From NCBI RefSeq assembly GCF_004114955.1, contig NZ_CP030053.1:2108001-2172000 (forward strand): a DNA stretch of 64,000 bases, in the 5' to 3' direction. A program made the translations under genes and the position numbers. Under the pieces are notes generated by a model. That model was given only the letters and a program-made list of their open reading frames with translations, was not told where the DNA came from and did no database searches. How positions within the stretch are numbered: position 1 is the stretch's first letter; the number at the start of each line of letters is the position of its first letter. The stretch is from Bradyrhizobium guangzhouense (GTDB lineage: Bacteria > Pseudomonadota > Alphaproteobacteria > Rhizobiales > Xanthobacteraceae). Below are positions 53,796 to 63,558 of the stretch, one piece after another.

Positions 53796-56108
53796 CTAAG
53801 CCTCAAGTTGCTTGCCGATCGGAAGCGCGCGGATGCGCTTGCCGGTCGCGGCGAAGATCGCGTTCATCAGCGCCGGTGCGAAAGGCGGCACGCCGGGCTC
53901 GCCGACGCCGCTCGGCGGCGTGTCGGATGCGGGCGGCACGATGTGGACGTTCGTCACCAGCGGAGCCTCGTCGATCCTGACGACCTGGAAGTCGTCGAAG
54001 TTCTTCTGCTCCACCTTGCCGTCCTTGAAGGTGACCGCGCCGTATTTGGCGAGGCTCAGGCCCATGATCGCGGCGCCTTCGATCTGGGAGGCGATGCGCT
54101 CGGGGTTGACATAGGTGCCGCAGTCGATTGCGGTGTCGACCCGTGGCACCGTCAGCTTGCCCTTTTCGTCGACGGCCACCTCGACGATGGTGGCGATATA
54201 GCTGACGAAGCTGCGGTGCACGGCGATGCCGAGCCCATGGCCCTTCGGCACCGTCCGTCCCCATTCGCCCTTCTCGGCGACCAGCTCGACCACCTTGCGC
54301 AGGCGCGCCGTGTCGATCGGGTAGCTGTCATAGGGCTCGCCGTAGTTCCAGAGGTCCTTGACGTTTGGCTTGACGATGCGCGGGCTGCCGATCAACGCGA
54401 GCAACGTCTCCTTCTGGTCGCGCCCGGTCGCATTCGCGATCTCGCCGACCATGGATTGCACCGCGAAGGCGCGCGGGATGTTCGAGACCGAGCGGAACCA
54501 GCCGATGCGGGTGAACGCCGCGGCTTCCGGGTTCTCGCAGGAGATGTTGGCGATCTCGAACGGCATGTCGACGAGCCCCATGCCGAGCTCGAACGACGCT
54601 GCATGCTTGGCCCCGGCCGCGAAGGTCGAGGCGATGGTCGGCGCCACGCTGCGATGACGCCAGGCGATCACCTTGCCGTCCTTGTCGAGCCCCGCCTCGA
54701 TCCGTTCCACCGAGACCGTGTGCAGGAAGTCGTGGTGGATGTCGTCCTCGCGCGTCCATTGCACCTTGACCGGCACGCCGAGCTCCTTCGAGAGCAGCGC
54801 TGCCTCGAGCGCATAGTCGCATTTCGATTTGCGGCCGAAACCGCCACCGAGCAGCGTGACGTTGACGGTGACATTGCCCTCGGGAATGCCGAGGGTCTTG
54901 GCGATGTCCTCGCGGGTCCCCCCGGGGCTTTGCACCGGCGCCCAGATCTCCGCCTTGTCGCCCTTGACGTCGGCGACCGCGACCGGCGGCTCCATGCTGA
55001 CATGGGCAAGATGCGGCAGGTAGTATTCGCCTGTTACGACCTTGTCGGCGGACTTCAGCGCGGCGTCCGCGTCGCCCTCTTGCCGCACGACCAGACCCGG
55101 CTTGCGCGAGGCCTCCTCGAGCTCCTTGCGGTAGGCGACGGAATCGTACTTGCCGTTGGCGCCGTCATCCCAGACCAGCTTCAGCGCGTCGCGGCCCTTG
55201 ATCGCAGCGCCGGTGTTGCGGGCGATGACGGCGACGCCGCCGAGCGGCTGGAATTTCGACGGCCACGGCCAGCCTTGAACCTTCATCACCTTCTCGACGC
55301 CGGGCACTTTCAGCGCCGCGTCCGGATCGAACGAGGTGAGCTTGCCGCCGGTCACCGGCGGGCGCGCGATCACGGCGTATTTCATGCCGGGAAGACGCAC
55401 GTCGGCGCCGTAGCGGGCCTTGCCGGTGGTGATGTCGTGGAGATCGACGATGCTGACTTGGCCCTTGCCGAGATAGCGGAAGTCTTTCGGATCCTTCAGC
55501 TTGAGGCCTTCGACAGCAGGCACCGATTCCTTGGCAGCATCGGCAGCCAGCTCGCCGAAGCCGAGCTTGCGTCCGCTGGCGCTGTGGACCACCTCGTGAT
55601 TGACCGCCTTCACCTCGGTCGCCGGCACATTCCAGCGCTTGGCCGCAGCCTGCTCCAGCATGGTGCGGGCGGAGGCGCCGATCTGGCGCATCGGGATCAG
55701 ATAGTGCCGCGTGCTGCGCGAACCATCGGTGTCCTGATTGCCGAACTTCACCTCGTCGCCAGGAGCCTGCTGCACCTTGACCTTGGACCAGTCGGCCTCC
55801 ATCTCCTCGGCCACGATCAGCGGCAGGCTGGTTCGCACGCCGGTGCCCATCTCGGAGCGGTGGGCGAGGATGGTGACGGTGCCGTCAGGCGCGACCGCAA
55901 CGAACACGCGCGGATCGACCACGACGCCATGCGGCATCTTGCCGGCGCCGGTCTCGTAGGCAAAGGCCTGCCGCGTCATCACGGGCGCGGCGAGCACGAA
56001 GCCGCCGGTGACGCCGAGCCCCTTGAGGATGCTGCGGCGGGAGATCTTCTCGACCTTGATGTTCTTCTCGAAGCCACGGAGCTTGCCGGGATTGTCGATG
56101 AAATTCAT
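53796..56108 (-). CDS. Mo hydroxylase large subunit, IorB type
   Basis: This 770-residue molybdopterin-binding subunit belongs to the xanthine dehydrogenase family, IorB group (isoquinoline 1-oxidoreductase or aldehyde oxidase). A Tat signal ([20 protein letters not shown] near residue 23) indicates export. The Mo-cofactor regions [18 protein letters not shown] and the final [18 protein letters not shown] are present, the latter with the catalytic Glu in GEPG. It begins one base after the 2Fe-2S subunit and works with it. Substrate unknown; an aldehyde or N-heterocycle is likely. No cytochrome partner adjoins. Confidence 0.9.
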   Translation of the reverse strand: MNFIDNPGKLRGFEKNIKVEKISRRSILKGLGVTGGFVLAAPVMTRQAFAYETGAGKMPHGVVVDPRVFVAVAPDGTVTILAHRSEMGTGVRTSLPLIVAEEMEADWSKVKVQQAPGDEVKFGNQDTDGSRSTRHYLIPMRQIGASARTMLEQAAAKRWNVPATEVKAVNHEVVHSASGRKLGFGELAADAAKESVPAVEGLKLKDPKDFRYLGKGQVSIVDLHDITTGKARYGADVRLPGMKYAVIARPPVTGGKLTSFDPDAALKVPGVEKVMKVQGWPWPSKFQPLGGVAVIARNTGAAIKGRDALKLVWDDGANGKYDSVAYRKELEEASRKPGLVVRQEGDADAALKSADKVVTGEYYLPHLAHVSMEPPVAVADVKGDKAEIWAPVQSPGGTREDIAKTLGIPEGNVTVNVTLLGGGFGRKSKCDYALEAALLSKELGVPVKVQWTREDDIHHDFLHTVSVERIEAGLDKDGKVIAWRHRSVAPTIASTFAAGAKHAASFELGMGLVDMPFEIANISCENPEAAAFTRIGWFRSVSNIPRAFAVQSMVGEIANATGRDQKETLLALIGSPRIVKPNVKDLWNYGEPYDSYPIDTARLRKVVELVAEKGEWGRTVPKGHGLGIAVHRSFVSYIATIVEVAVDEKGKLTVPRVDTAIDCGTYVNPERIASQIEGAAIMGLSLAKYGAVTFKDGKVEQKNFDDFQVVRIDEAPLVTNVHIVPPASDTPPSGVGEPGVPPFAPALMNAIFAATGKRIRALPIGKQLEA

Positions 56109-56109
56109 G

Positions 56110-56562
56110 TCACACTCCCGTCGATGCGAGATGAACCGCGTTCTCGATGCGCTGATAGCAGCCGCAGCGACAGATGTTGCCGGACATCGCTTCGCGGATC
56201 TGGTCGTGCGATGGCTTGGGATTGTCCATCAGCAGCGCAGCCGCCTGCATGATCTGGCCGGCCTGGCAGAAGCCGCATTGGGGAACGTTGACCTGGCGCC
56301 AGGCTTTCTGGACAGGATGATCTCCGTCCGGATGCAGCCCCTCGATCGTGGTGACCTCGCGCCCGGCGACATCGTTGATCGAGGTAATGCAGGAGCGCAC
56401 CGCCTCCTTGTCGACGATGACGGTGCACGCGCCGCAAAGCGCCTGGCCGCAGCCGAACTTGGTACCGGTCAGGCCGGCTTCGTCGCGCAGGAACCAGAGT
56501 AGCGGCAGATCCGGGTCGCCGTCCCAGCTCTGTTCCTGGCCGTTGATCTTCACCTTGATCAT
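56110..56562 (-). CDS. Mo hydroxylase small subunit, 2Fe-2S protein (IorA type)
   Basis: This 150-residue subunit carries two 2Fe-2S clusters. The plant-ferredoxin-type N-terminus has [12 protein letters not shown] with Cys at about 38, 43 and 46, plus Cys58. The C-terminal helical domain has [12 protein letters not shown] and [10 protein letters not shown]. It passes electrons from the Mo centre to a periplasmic acceptor. It has no signal peptide, so export must be as a partner of the Tat-signal-bearing large subunit. Confidence 0.92.
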   Translation of the reverse strand: MIKVKINGQEQSWDGDPDLPLLWFLRDEAGLTGTKFGCGQALCGACTVIVDKEAVRSCITSINDVAGREVTTIEGLHPDGDHPVQKAWRQVNVPQCGFCQAGQIMQAAALLMDNPKPSHDQIREAMSGNICRCGCYQRIENAVHLASTGV

Positions 56563-57177
56563 GATCGTCCCTCGCTCTTCATAAGCTTGCTGATTTCAAC
56601 ATTGCCGATTTCGGTCGGCGCAATGCCCGTAGTGTCGGTGTGATTGCATTCCAACTCGTCGTCCCACACGGGCAGGTCCCGGCGGGAAGCTGGAATGCGA
56701 ATCGTGATGTCCGGATGTGCTCGATACCTCCCGTTTTGTTCTTATTTGATTGAACTCGCGCGGCATCGTGATGGCGCGACCGTAGCAGGAAACGCGCCGC
56801 ACCGGCATTCACAGCCGGGTGTAGTCGACGTCGACAGGCTGCATCCGGGGTTTGTCAAAAGCAGGGCGCGACAAGGCGTCGTGCGTGGGGCGATCAGGAA
56901 ATCGAAGCTGCAGCGAAAAAGCTTCGTCCGCCAGAGGGACTGGGCGGACGAAGCAGTAGTCCTCAGTCGAGGGAGGGAGAATCGCTGGGCCGCGCCGACT
57001 TCAAGACGGAAGAGGGGCGGCTCTGCGCAGTCATTCAAAGACCAGGACTGAGGGAGCGGGACGCGCTCGCATACGCAAAGCGCTCAGGCGGCAGCATGGC
57101 CGCAATCGTTCGAGAGCCGCACCCATCACGCTCGCTGGCGAACCAGCGAGCGGACGGGGCATCGTCACGCGGCCTTG
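56563..57177. other. 615-base intergenic region with a minus-strand hairpin
   Basis: No convincing gene lies here. A 135-codon plus-strand frame (56644-57051) is arginine-rich and not family-like. The region contains the 12-base-stem terminator at 56916-56954 and, just ahead on the same strand, TCTCCCTCCCTC at 56980-56969. It may code for a small RNA. Confidence 0.5.
56916..56954 (-). terminator. Rho-independent terminator, minus strand
   Basis: The 12-base stem GCTTCGTCCGCC pairs perfectly with GGCGGACGAAGC (56921-56932 and 56943-56954) across a ten-base loop. On the minus strand it is followed by TTTTT (56920-56916). It ends either a long gfa transcript (gfa stops at 57178) or a separate small RNA. 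Confidence 0.78.
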
Positions 57178-57741
57178 TCAGGCAGCTTTGGCCTTCGCCA
57201 CGTGGGTCGCGATCGCATCCATCAGCGCCGGCGACAGGCAGTCATAGGGCTCGAGGCCGATTTCCTTCAACCGCGACCGGATGCCGGCCATCTGCTCGGG
57301 CTTGACGCCGGACTCGATCACCGAGGAGACGAAAGCGGCAAATTGCGGCGCCTGCGAGCCCTGCTCCTGGAACAGCTCCGGATGGATGAAATCGAGACCG
57401 TAGAACGGATGGTTCTTGTTCTCGATCCGACCGAACATGTGGGTGCCGCAGGCCTTGCAGGCATGCCGCTGGATCACCGCGGAGGCGTCGACGATCTGGA
57501 GCTTGTCGCCGTTCTCGAGCACGGTGAGGTTCTGGCGCGGGACGACGGCCACGACCGAGAAGGTCGCGCCCTGCGGCTTCCAGCACTTGGTGCAGCCGCA
57601 GGCGTGGTTGTGCGCCACGTCGCCCTTGATGCCGACCTTGACCTGATGGTCCTTGCATTTGCAGGCGAGCGTGCCACCGGCAAAGTGCCCGGTACCTTGT
57701 TTGAGGCCGTTATCGATCGATGGGTGGAGTGCAACAGTCAT
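57178..57741 (-). CDS. gfa: Gfa, S-(hydroxymethyl)glutathione synthase
   Basis: This 187-residue zinc protein speeds the joining of formaldehyde and glutathione to S-hydroxymethylglutathione. The cysteine motifs of Gfa are present: CKCKDHQ (near residue 27), [11 protein letters not shown] and [12 protein letters not shown]. The ATG at 57741 ([10 protein letters not shown]) gives the usual length; GGAGGA is upstream. It lies 31 bases after adhC, so formaldehyde made by XoxF goes to Gfa and then AdhC. Confidence 0.93.
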   Translation of the reverse strand: MTVALHPSIDNGLKQGTGHFAGGTLACKCKDHQVKVGIKGDVAHNHACGCTKCWKPQGATFSVVAVVPRQNLTVLENGDKLQIVDASAVIQRHACKACGTHMFGRIENKNHPFYGLDFIHPELFQEQGSQAPQFAAFVSSVIESGVKPEQMAGIRSRLKEIGLEPYDCLSPALMDAIATHVAKAKAA

Positions 57742-57772
57742 GGGTCGATCCTCCTTGGGGGTGACGCTTGGG

Positions 57773-58882
<1,110 letters not shown>

Positions 58883-58909
58883 CGGTAACTCCTCAAATTC
58901 TCGCAGGAT

Positions 58910-58929
58910 GCCGAGACGTAAGTCTCGGC
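58910..58929 (-). other. Intercistronic hairpin between xoxG and adhC
   Basis: GCCGAGAC (58910-58917) pairs with GTCTCGGC (58922-58929) over a four-base loop. No T-run follows, so it may protect or process the mRNA rather than end transcription. Confidence 0.55.
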
Positions 58930-58943
58930 CGGGCTGCAAACGT

Positions 58944-59462
58944 TCACTTCTTGCCCATGCACGAGTCTTCATTCTTGGTATAGGCGTCGTTCTTGTCCTC
59001 ATGCTTGGCCGGTCGGGCGCGACCCCAGGCGTCGTTGGAGCGGGCGCGCAGATAGATGTAGAGATCGTCCATGTAGCAGGCGACGTTCGGGTTATCGCCG
59101 AAGGCCGGCATCACGTTCTCTGCCGCGGTCGACACGTTCTTGCGACCAGACGCAACGGTGCTGAGAAAGTCGGCATAGCTCATCGTCTTGAGCGAATCCT
59201 TCAGCGCCGGCGCATAGGACGAGCCCATGCCGTCGGGGCCATGACATACATGGCAGTCGGAGTGATAGCGGCGATACCCGGAATAGGTATACCAGTCGAC
59301 GGAGTCGCCGTTGATCTTGTAGGTCGGATTCCCGTCCTTATCGAGCCATTCGCCAGTTTCGTTCTGTTTGACGGCGGTCGGATCGCCCGATCCGTCCGCA
59401 ACAGCAATTCCCCCGGACGCAACGAAGATCATCGCAGCAATGACAGAGCAGATTTTACGCAA
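58944..59462 (-). CDS. xoxG: XoxG-like exported cytochrome c, partner of XoxF
   Basis: This 172-residue cytochrome takes electrons from the methanol dehydrogenase. A signal peptide covers residues 1-22 (ending IAVADG). The one haem site is CHVCH (70-74), after [11 protein letters not shown] and before [13 protein letters not shown], as in XoxG and cytochrome cL. I start at TTG 59462, which follows GAGGAA. A second TTG at 59495 would add 11 residues but lies in a strong hairpin. It follows xoxF directly. Confidence 0.88.
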   Translation of the reverse strand: MRKICSVIAAMIFVASGGIAVADGSGDPTAVKQNETGEWLDKDGNPTYKINGDSVDWYTYSGYRRYHSDCHVCHGPDGMGSSYAPALKDSLKTMSYADFLSTVASGRKNVSTAAENVMPAFGDNPNVACYMDDLYIYLRARSNDAWGRARPAKHEDKNDAYTKNEDSCMGKK

Positions 59463-59496
59463 GAGATGTTCCTCGAAGGCATCAGGTGGAGACAAG

Positions 59497-59525
59497 CCGG
59501 CGCGTGGAGCTGATCCACGCGCCGG
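59497..59525 (-). other. Intercistronic hairpin between xoxF and xoxG
   Basis: CCGGCGCGTGGA (59497-59508) pairs with TCCACGCGCCGG (59514-59525), a perfect 12-base stem with a five-base loop. There is no T-run, so it likely stabilises the xoxF mRNA and lowers xoxG translation relative to xoxF. Confidence 0.65.
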
Positions 59526-59543
59526 AGCGATACCGAACAGAGA

Positions 59544-61346
59544 CTAGTTGGGCAGCGAGAACACGGTCAGCGTGCCGCCGAGCGCCGTGTAGTTGCTGAG
59601 AGCCGCGTAGCCACCGACCGCGCCGAGGCCTGCGGTCGGGTCAGTCAGACCTGCTGCCAGACCGATACCGGCCCAGCCGCCGACGCCCGAGAGCACTGCG
59701 ACATACTGCTTGCCGCCGTTCTCATAGGTGGTCACGTTGCCGATGATGCCGGAGGGAGTCTTGAACTTGTAGAGCTCCTTGCCGGTCTTGGCGTCGACCG
59801 CCTTCAGGTAGCCTTCGAGCGTGCCGTAGAATACCACGCCGCCTGCGGTTGCGAGTGCACCCGACCAGACCGAGAACTGCTCCTTGTTCGACCACACGAT
59901 CTTGCCGGTCTTGCCGTCCCAGGCGATGAAGTTACCCATGTTGGTATCGCCCTGCGGGGGATACATCGAGAGCGTCGCACCCACATAGGGCTGGCCCGCG
60001 GTGTAGCTCACCTTGAACGGTTCGTAGTCCATGCAGACGTGGTTGGTCGGAACGTAGAACAGCTGCGTGTCCGGCGAGTAGGCTGCCGGCTGCTCGTCCT
60101 TGGTGCCGAGCGCCGCCGGGCAGATGCCCTTCACGTTGTGATCTTCGCCCGCCTTGTCGGTCGAAGCTGCGTCGAGCACCTTCGGACGACCATAGGTCGG
60201 CGAGTTCTTGTCCATGTCGACGCCGGAGGTCCAGTTCACCTTCGGATCGTACTTCTCGGCGACCAGAAGCTCGCCGGTGGCGCGGTCGAGCGTATAGCCG
60301 AGGCCGTTACGATCGAAATGCGTCAGCAGCTTGCGGGCCTGGCCGTTGATCGACTGATCCGAGAGGATCATCTCGTTGACGCCGTCATAGTCCCATTCGT
60401 CATGGGGCGTCATCTGATAGACCCACTTGGCAACGCCGGTGTCCGGGTTACGTGCCCAGATCGTCATCGACCATTTGTTGTCGCCGGGACGCTGCTTCGG
60501 ATTCCAGGTCGAGGGGTTGCCCGATCCGTAGTAGATCAGGTTCAGCTCGGGATCGTAGGAAATCCAGCCCCAGGTGGCGCCGCCGCCGATCTTCCACTGA
60601 TCGCCTTGCCAGGTCTTGAGGCTCGAATCCTTGCCGATCGGCTTGCCGAGTGCGGTGGTGCTGTCGTTGACCAGGATCTGGTCATCCGGCCCTTCGGAAT
60701 AACCGCGCCAGGCCAGCTTGCCGGTCTTGATGTCGTAGGCGCTCATGTGGGCCTGAACGCCGAACTCGCCACCGGAGATGCCGATCAGCACCTTGTCCTT
60801 GACGACCATCGGTGCCGAGGTGCCGGTCTCGCCCTTGCTCGGATCGCCGTTCTTGGCGGTCCATGCGACCTGACCGGTCTTGGCGTCGAGCGCGACGAGA
60901 GTCGTGTCGGCCTGATGCAGGAAGATCTTGCCGTCGCCGAAAGCGAGGCCGCGGTTAACCGTGTCGCAGCACATCACCGGGATGACGTTCGGATCCTGCT
61001 TCGGCTCGTACTTCCAGACGATCTTGTTCTCGTTCGAAAGGTCAATGGCGTAGACCTTATTCGGGAACGGCGTATGGACGTACATCATGTTGCCGACGAT
61101 CAGCGGGCCGCCTTCGTGGCCGCGCAGCACGCCGGTCGAGAAGGTCCAGGCAACCTGGAGCTTGCCGACATTTTGTGCGTTGATCTGATTGAGCTTGGAG
61201 TAGCGGTTGTTGGCGTAGTCGCCGGTCGGCATCACCCAGTCTTTCGGGTTCTGCGACATCTTGATCAACTCGTCATTGGCCGACGCGGTCCCGACGGCGA
61301 GAGCCGCCGCGGAGCCGAGAAAGGTCGCCAGTAGCACCTTGCGCAT
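59544..61346 (-). CDS. xoxF: XoxF, lanthanide-dependent methanol dehydrogenase
   Basis: This 600-residue periplasmic PQQ enzyme oxidises methanol to formaldehyde (or formate). A signal peptide covers residues 1-23 (ending TASAND). The vicinal disulfide Cys126-Cys127 ([10 protein letters not shown]) lies over PQQ, the catalytic D319 is in DEWDYDGVN, and D321 two residues later is the lanthanide ligand that separates XoxF from MxaF. The ATG at 61346 is seven bases after GGAGGA. No mxaI gene is present, as expected. Bradyrhizobium XoxF stimulated by cerium has been described. It leads the operon xoxF-xoxG-adhC-gfa. Confidence 0.95.
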   Translation of the reverse strand: MRKVLLATFLGSAAALAVGTASANDELIKMSQNPKDWVMPTGDYANNRYSKLNQINAQNVGKLQVAWTFSTGVLRGHEGGPLIVGNMMYVHTPFPNKVYAIDLSNENKIVWKYEPKQDPNVIPVMCCDTVNRGLAFGDGKIFLHQADTTLVALDAKTGQVAWTAKNGDPSKGETGTSAPMVVKDKVLIGISGGEFGVQAHMSAYDIKTGKLAWRGYSEGPDDQILVNDSTTALGKPIGKDSSLKTWQGDQWKIGGGATWGWISYDPELNLIYYGSGNPSTWNPKQRPGDNKWSMTIWARNPDTGVAKWVYQMTPHDEWDYDGVNEMILSDQSINGQARKLLTHFDRNGLGYTLDRATGELLVAEKYDPKVNWTSGVDMDKNSPTYGRPKVLDAASTDKAGEDHNVKGICPAALGTKDEQPAAYSPDTQLFYVPTNHVCMDYEPFKVSYTAGQPYVGATLSMYPPQGDTNMGNFIAWDGKTGKIVWSNKEQFSVWSGALATAGGVVFYGTLEGYLKAVDAKTGKELYKFKTPSGIIGNVTTYENGGKQYVAVLSGVGGWAGIGLAAGLTDPTAGLGAVGGYAALSNYTALGGTLTVFSLPN

Positions 61347-61439
61347 AGTCATTCCTCCGTTGGTCTCGTTTATTGTTTCCGAAGCATTGCTTAATCACCG
61401 GGCTTCTCGTCCGGCGTCTGCTCGTGCAGGGCGGTCACT

Positions 61440-61523
61440 TAGGGGACCAGAAACGATGCTGTGCTGTTTCCTCCTCCTGATGAGAGCTACGGGTCCACGT
61501 GCAGGAGCGGCCCGTTCTTTTTG
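61440..61523 (+). ncRNA. Candidate small RNA antisense to the xoxF leader
   Basis: A rho-independent terminator on the plus strand (ACGGGTC at 61489-61495 with GGCCCGT at 61509-61515, then TCTTTTTG) lies between divergent xoxF and the AraC gene, where neither needs one. Just ahead is TTTCCTCCTCCTGATG (61467-61482), a pyrimidine-rich stretch able to pair with ribosome-binding sites. The 5' end is not known; 61440 is a guess. It would be antisense to the xoxF 5' untranslated region. The remaining gap up to 61860 shows no other gene. Confidence 0.4.
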
Positions 61524-61860
61524 TTCCTGCCGCAATCCCTAACGACTTCGCCAACGGGAAACTTGCCCAAGAGTGAACCCGCTTTGCTCGACAGCGCACG
61601 AACGCAAAGTTTTTGATTTTGCGGTAGCGAATTCAGCGGCTTCGGTGCGGCGCGGCGCCACGCTCAACGCTCAGGTTCCCCTTGACGGCGGTGCAACTAA
61701 GGCGGAGGATTAACCGTCAAGGGTGGCAAGGGAACGATGGCGCTCGTTTCAAAAGACCGCCTAAATTTGAGGTAAACGTCACGCAATCATGGCTGAGGGC
61801 TCCAGCAGGCGCTGGCCGCGATTCGCGTCGAATCTCCGGGTATCACCAGTGGCTGGATTA

Positions 61861-62823
61861 ATGTCCGACACAATTCACACGCTCTCGACGACGGGACTGA
61901 CGCCCAAGCGACAGATCCAGAGCTGGGTCGACGGATTGACGAGCCTGTGTGGTCACTTCGATGTTGATCCGCTGGAGGCGTCCTCGCTCGAAGGGCGCAT
62001 CGACTACACCTCGGTCTCGCGGCTGAAGCTCTGTCAGATCGAAGTCAGCCAGCATCGCATCGCGCACACGCTCGCGCGCGCCAAGGCCAACGAGCACCCG
62101 TACATCAAGATTCATTTCCAGACCTATGGCGTGTCCTACTTCGAACAGGAAGGCCGCCACATCGAGCTGAATCCGGGCGACATCATCGCCTATGACGTCT
62201 CCTGTCCTCACTCGATCATCAGCCCTGCTTTCACACGCCATGACGTGGTGATCGTGCCGAAGGCCCTGCTGCGCGATCGTGGCTTCCCGTCACAGCGCAT
62301 GCCGGCCTGCAAGCTCTCGGCAAAGATCGGAACGGGGCGAATCGCCCACGACTTCGTCCATGCCACGTTCGACGAGGCGGCGAAGCTGTCGGCCAACAGC
62401 GCGGTCGGTGTTGCCGATTCGCTGATCGACCTGCTGCTGCTGCCGCTGCGCGAAGCCGACACGATGTTCGATCGGGTCGGGCCCGAGGCGATGTACGTGC
62501 GTGCCCAATTCTTCATCCGCGAACATTTGCGCGATCCGGATCTGTGCATCGACCAGATCTCCGCCGAGCTCGGCTGCTCCAAGCGTTATCTGCACATGCT
62601 GTTCTCGGAGCGCGGCACCACGGTGAGCGACTACATCTGGCAGGCACGCCTGCAGAATTGCCGGCAGGAACTTGAGGCTCACGGCGGCAAGACCATCACC
62701 GATGTCGCATTCTCCTGGGGCTTCTCCAGCTCATCGCATTTCAGCCGCGTATTCCGGAAATATTTCGGCGTGGTGCCGTCCTCGATCCACAAGGCACAGC
62801 AGGGCGCGGTGGACGAAACCTAG
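61861..62823 (+). CDS. AraC-family transcriptional regulator
   Basis: This 320-residue regulator has an AraC-binding-like N-terminal domain (about residues 30-190, with YFEQEGRHIELNPGDIIAYD) and a C-terminal pair of helix-turn-helix motifs (about 215-315). These read CIDQISAELGCSKRYLHMLF and ITDVAFSWGFSSSSHFSRVF. It is divergent from xoxF and is the best candidate for its regulator, but the effector is not known. The ATG at 61861 is chosen; a frame from 61789 would add 24 residues and neither start has a strong ribosome-binding site. Confidence 0.88.
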   Translation: MSDTIHTLSTTGLTPKRQIQSWVDGLTSLCGHFDVDPLEASSLEGRIDYTSVSRLKLCQIEVSQHRIAHTLARAKANEHPYIKIHFQTYGVSYFEQEGRHIELNPGDIIAYDVSCPHSIISPAFTRHDVVIVPKALLRDRGFPSQRMPACKLSAKIGTGRIAHDFVHATFDEAAKLSANSAVGVADSLIDLLLLPLREADTMFDRVGPEAMYVRAQFFIREHLRDPDLCIDQISAELGCSKRYLHMLFSERGTTVSDYIWQARLQNCRQELEAHGGKTITDVAFSWGFSSSSHFSRVFRKYFGVVPSSIHKAQQGAVDET

Positions 62824-62836
62824 GCGGGTCTGCTGC

Positions 62837-63262
62837 TTAACTCGAGGTAGCTACGTAGGGAATGCTGGTCACGAGCGCCGCGACCAGCGTTGCGTTGCAG
62901 AGCATGCCGCTCCAATGCAGTTGACGTAGTCGACGAACGGCATCGGGATCGCCGGCATCCCTGGCGCTGAGCTCGTCGTCCATCCGTCGCATGAACCAGC
63001 CGCGCCCCCGGATCGCGAGGGTCGCGATCAAGCCGATGCCCATGGCAAACAGCGGCCGACCAGCGACGAGGAAAGCCACGGTCGCAAGGACACCGGTCAC
63101 GGCAATCATTCGGAATTGGATGTTGAACATCCCGCGCAGCAACTGCGTGACGGGCGGAATGTCGAGCTTCACCAGCAGGAATGCGGGCGAGGCCAGCAGG
63201 AAATAGCCCATCGGAAAGAGCAGGATGACCAGGGCGGCGATGGCGACGGCATCGGGTTTCAT
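62837..63262 (-). CDS. Unknown small membrane protein
   Basis: This 141-residue protein has about four membrane segments (residues 5-30, 52-68, 70-85 and 118-137). The cytoplasmic loop DDELSARDAGDPDAVRRLRQ lies between the last two. I do not recognise it. It converges on the AraC gene, 13 bases from its stop. Confidence 0.7.
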   Translation of the reverse strand: MKPDAVAIAALVILLFPMGYFLLASPAFLLVKLDIPPVTQLLRGMFNIQFRMIAVTGVLATVAFLVAGRPLFAMGIGLIATLAIRGRGWFMRRMDDELSARDAGDPDAVRRLRQLHWSGMLCNATLVAALVTSIPYVATSS

Positions 63263-63415
63263 GCGCTCGGCCTTTCTTGCCCGGAGCAGAGAGGGGCGCC
63301 CGGCGACAGCGCGTGATCATAGCCGGCCAATGTGCTTGTGACACCAGGCTTTGTCGGATGCGCAGGGGCAAGCCGCCTGACTTCGGTGCGCGAGCTGACA
63401 TCTTGCCTCACTCAC

Positions 63416-63525
63416 GCTGTCATCGCCCGGCTTGACCGGGCGATCAGTACTCCGAGGCGGCAGGGATTGACCCGACAGGCCGCGGCGTACTGGATGCCCC
63501 GCCTACGCGGGGCATGACACGGGAG
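63416..63525. repeat. Dispersed-type repeat with two hairpins
   Basis: Two strong hairpins lie here: ATCGCCCGG/CCGGGCGAT (63422-63444) and ATGCCCCGC/GCGGGGCAT (63494-63515). I recall this form (TGTCATCGCCCGGCTTGACC) from Bradyrhizobium intergenic repeats. It fills most of the gap between the small membrane gene and the binding protein. Confidence 0.75.
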
Positions 63526-63558
63526 AGCGGCGCTGCATGGCGCCTCTGCATGACGTCC

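Noticed and set aside
53211..56252. Plus-strand open frame of more than 1000 codons opposite the Mo hydroxylase
   Set aside because: It is the mirror frame of a high-GC gene. The opposite strand has clear IorB and IorA motifs and a Tat signal, and the plus-strand product is Arg/His/Asp rich with no domain.
56644..57051. 135-codon frame in the gap upstream of the Mo hydroxylase operon
   Set aside because: Arg-rich, no ribosome-binding site and overlapping a strong minus-strand terminator. More likely non-coding.
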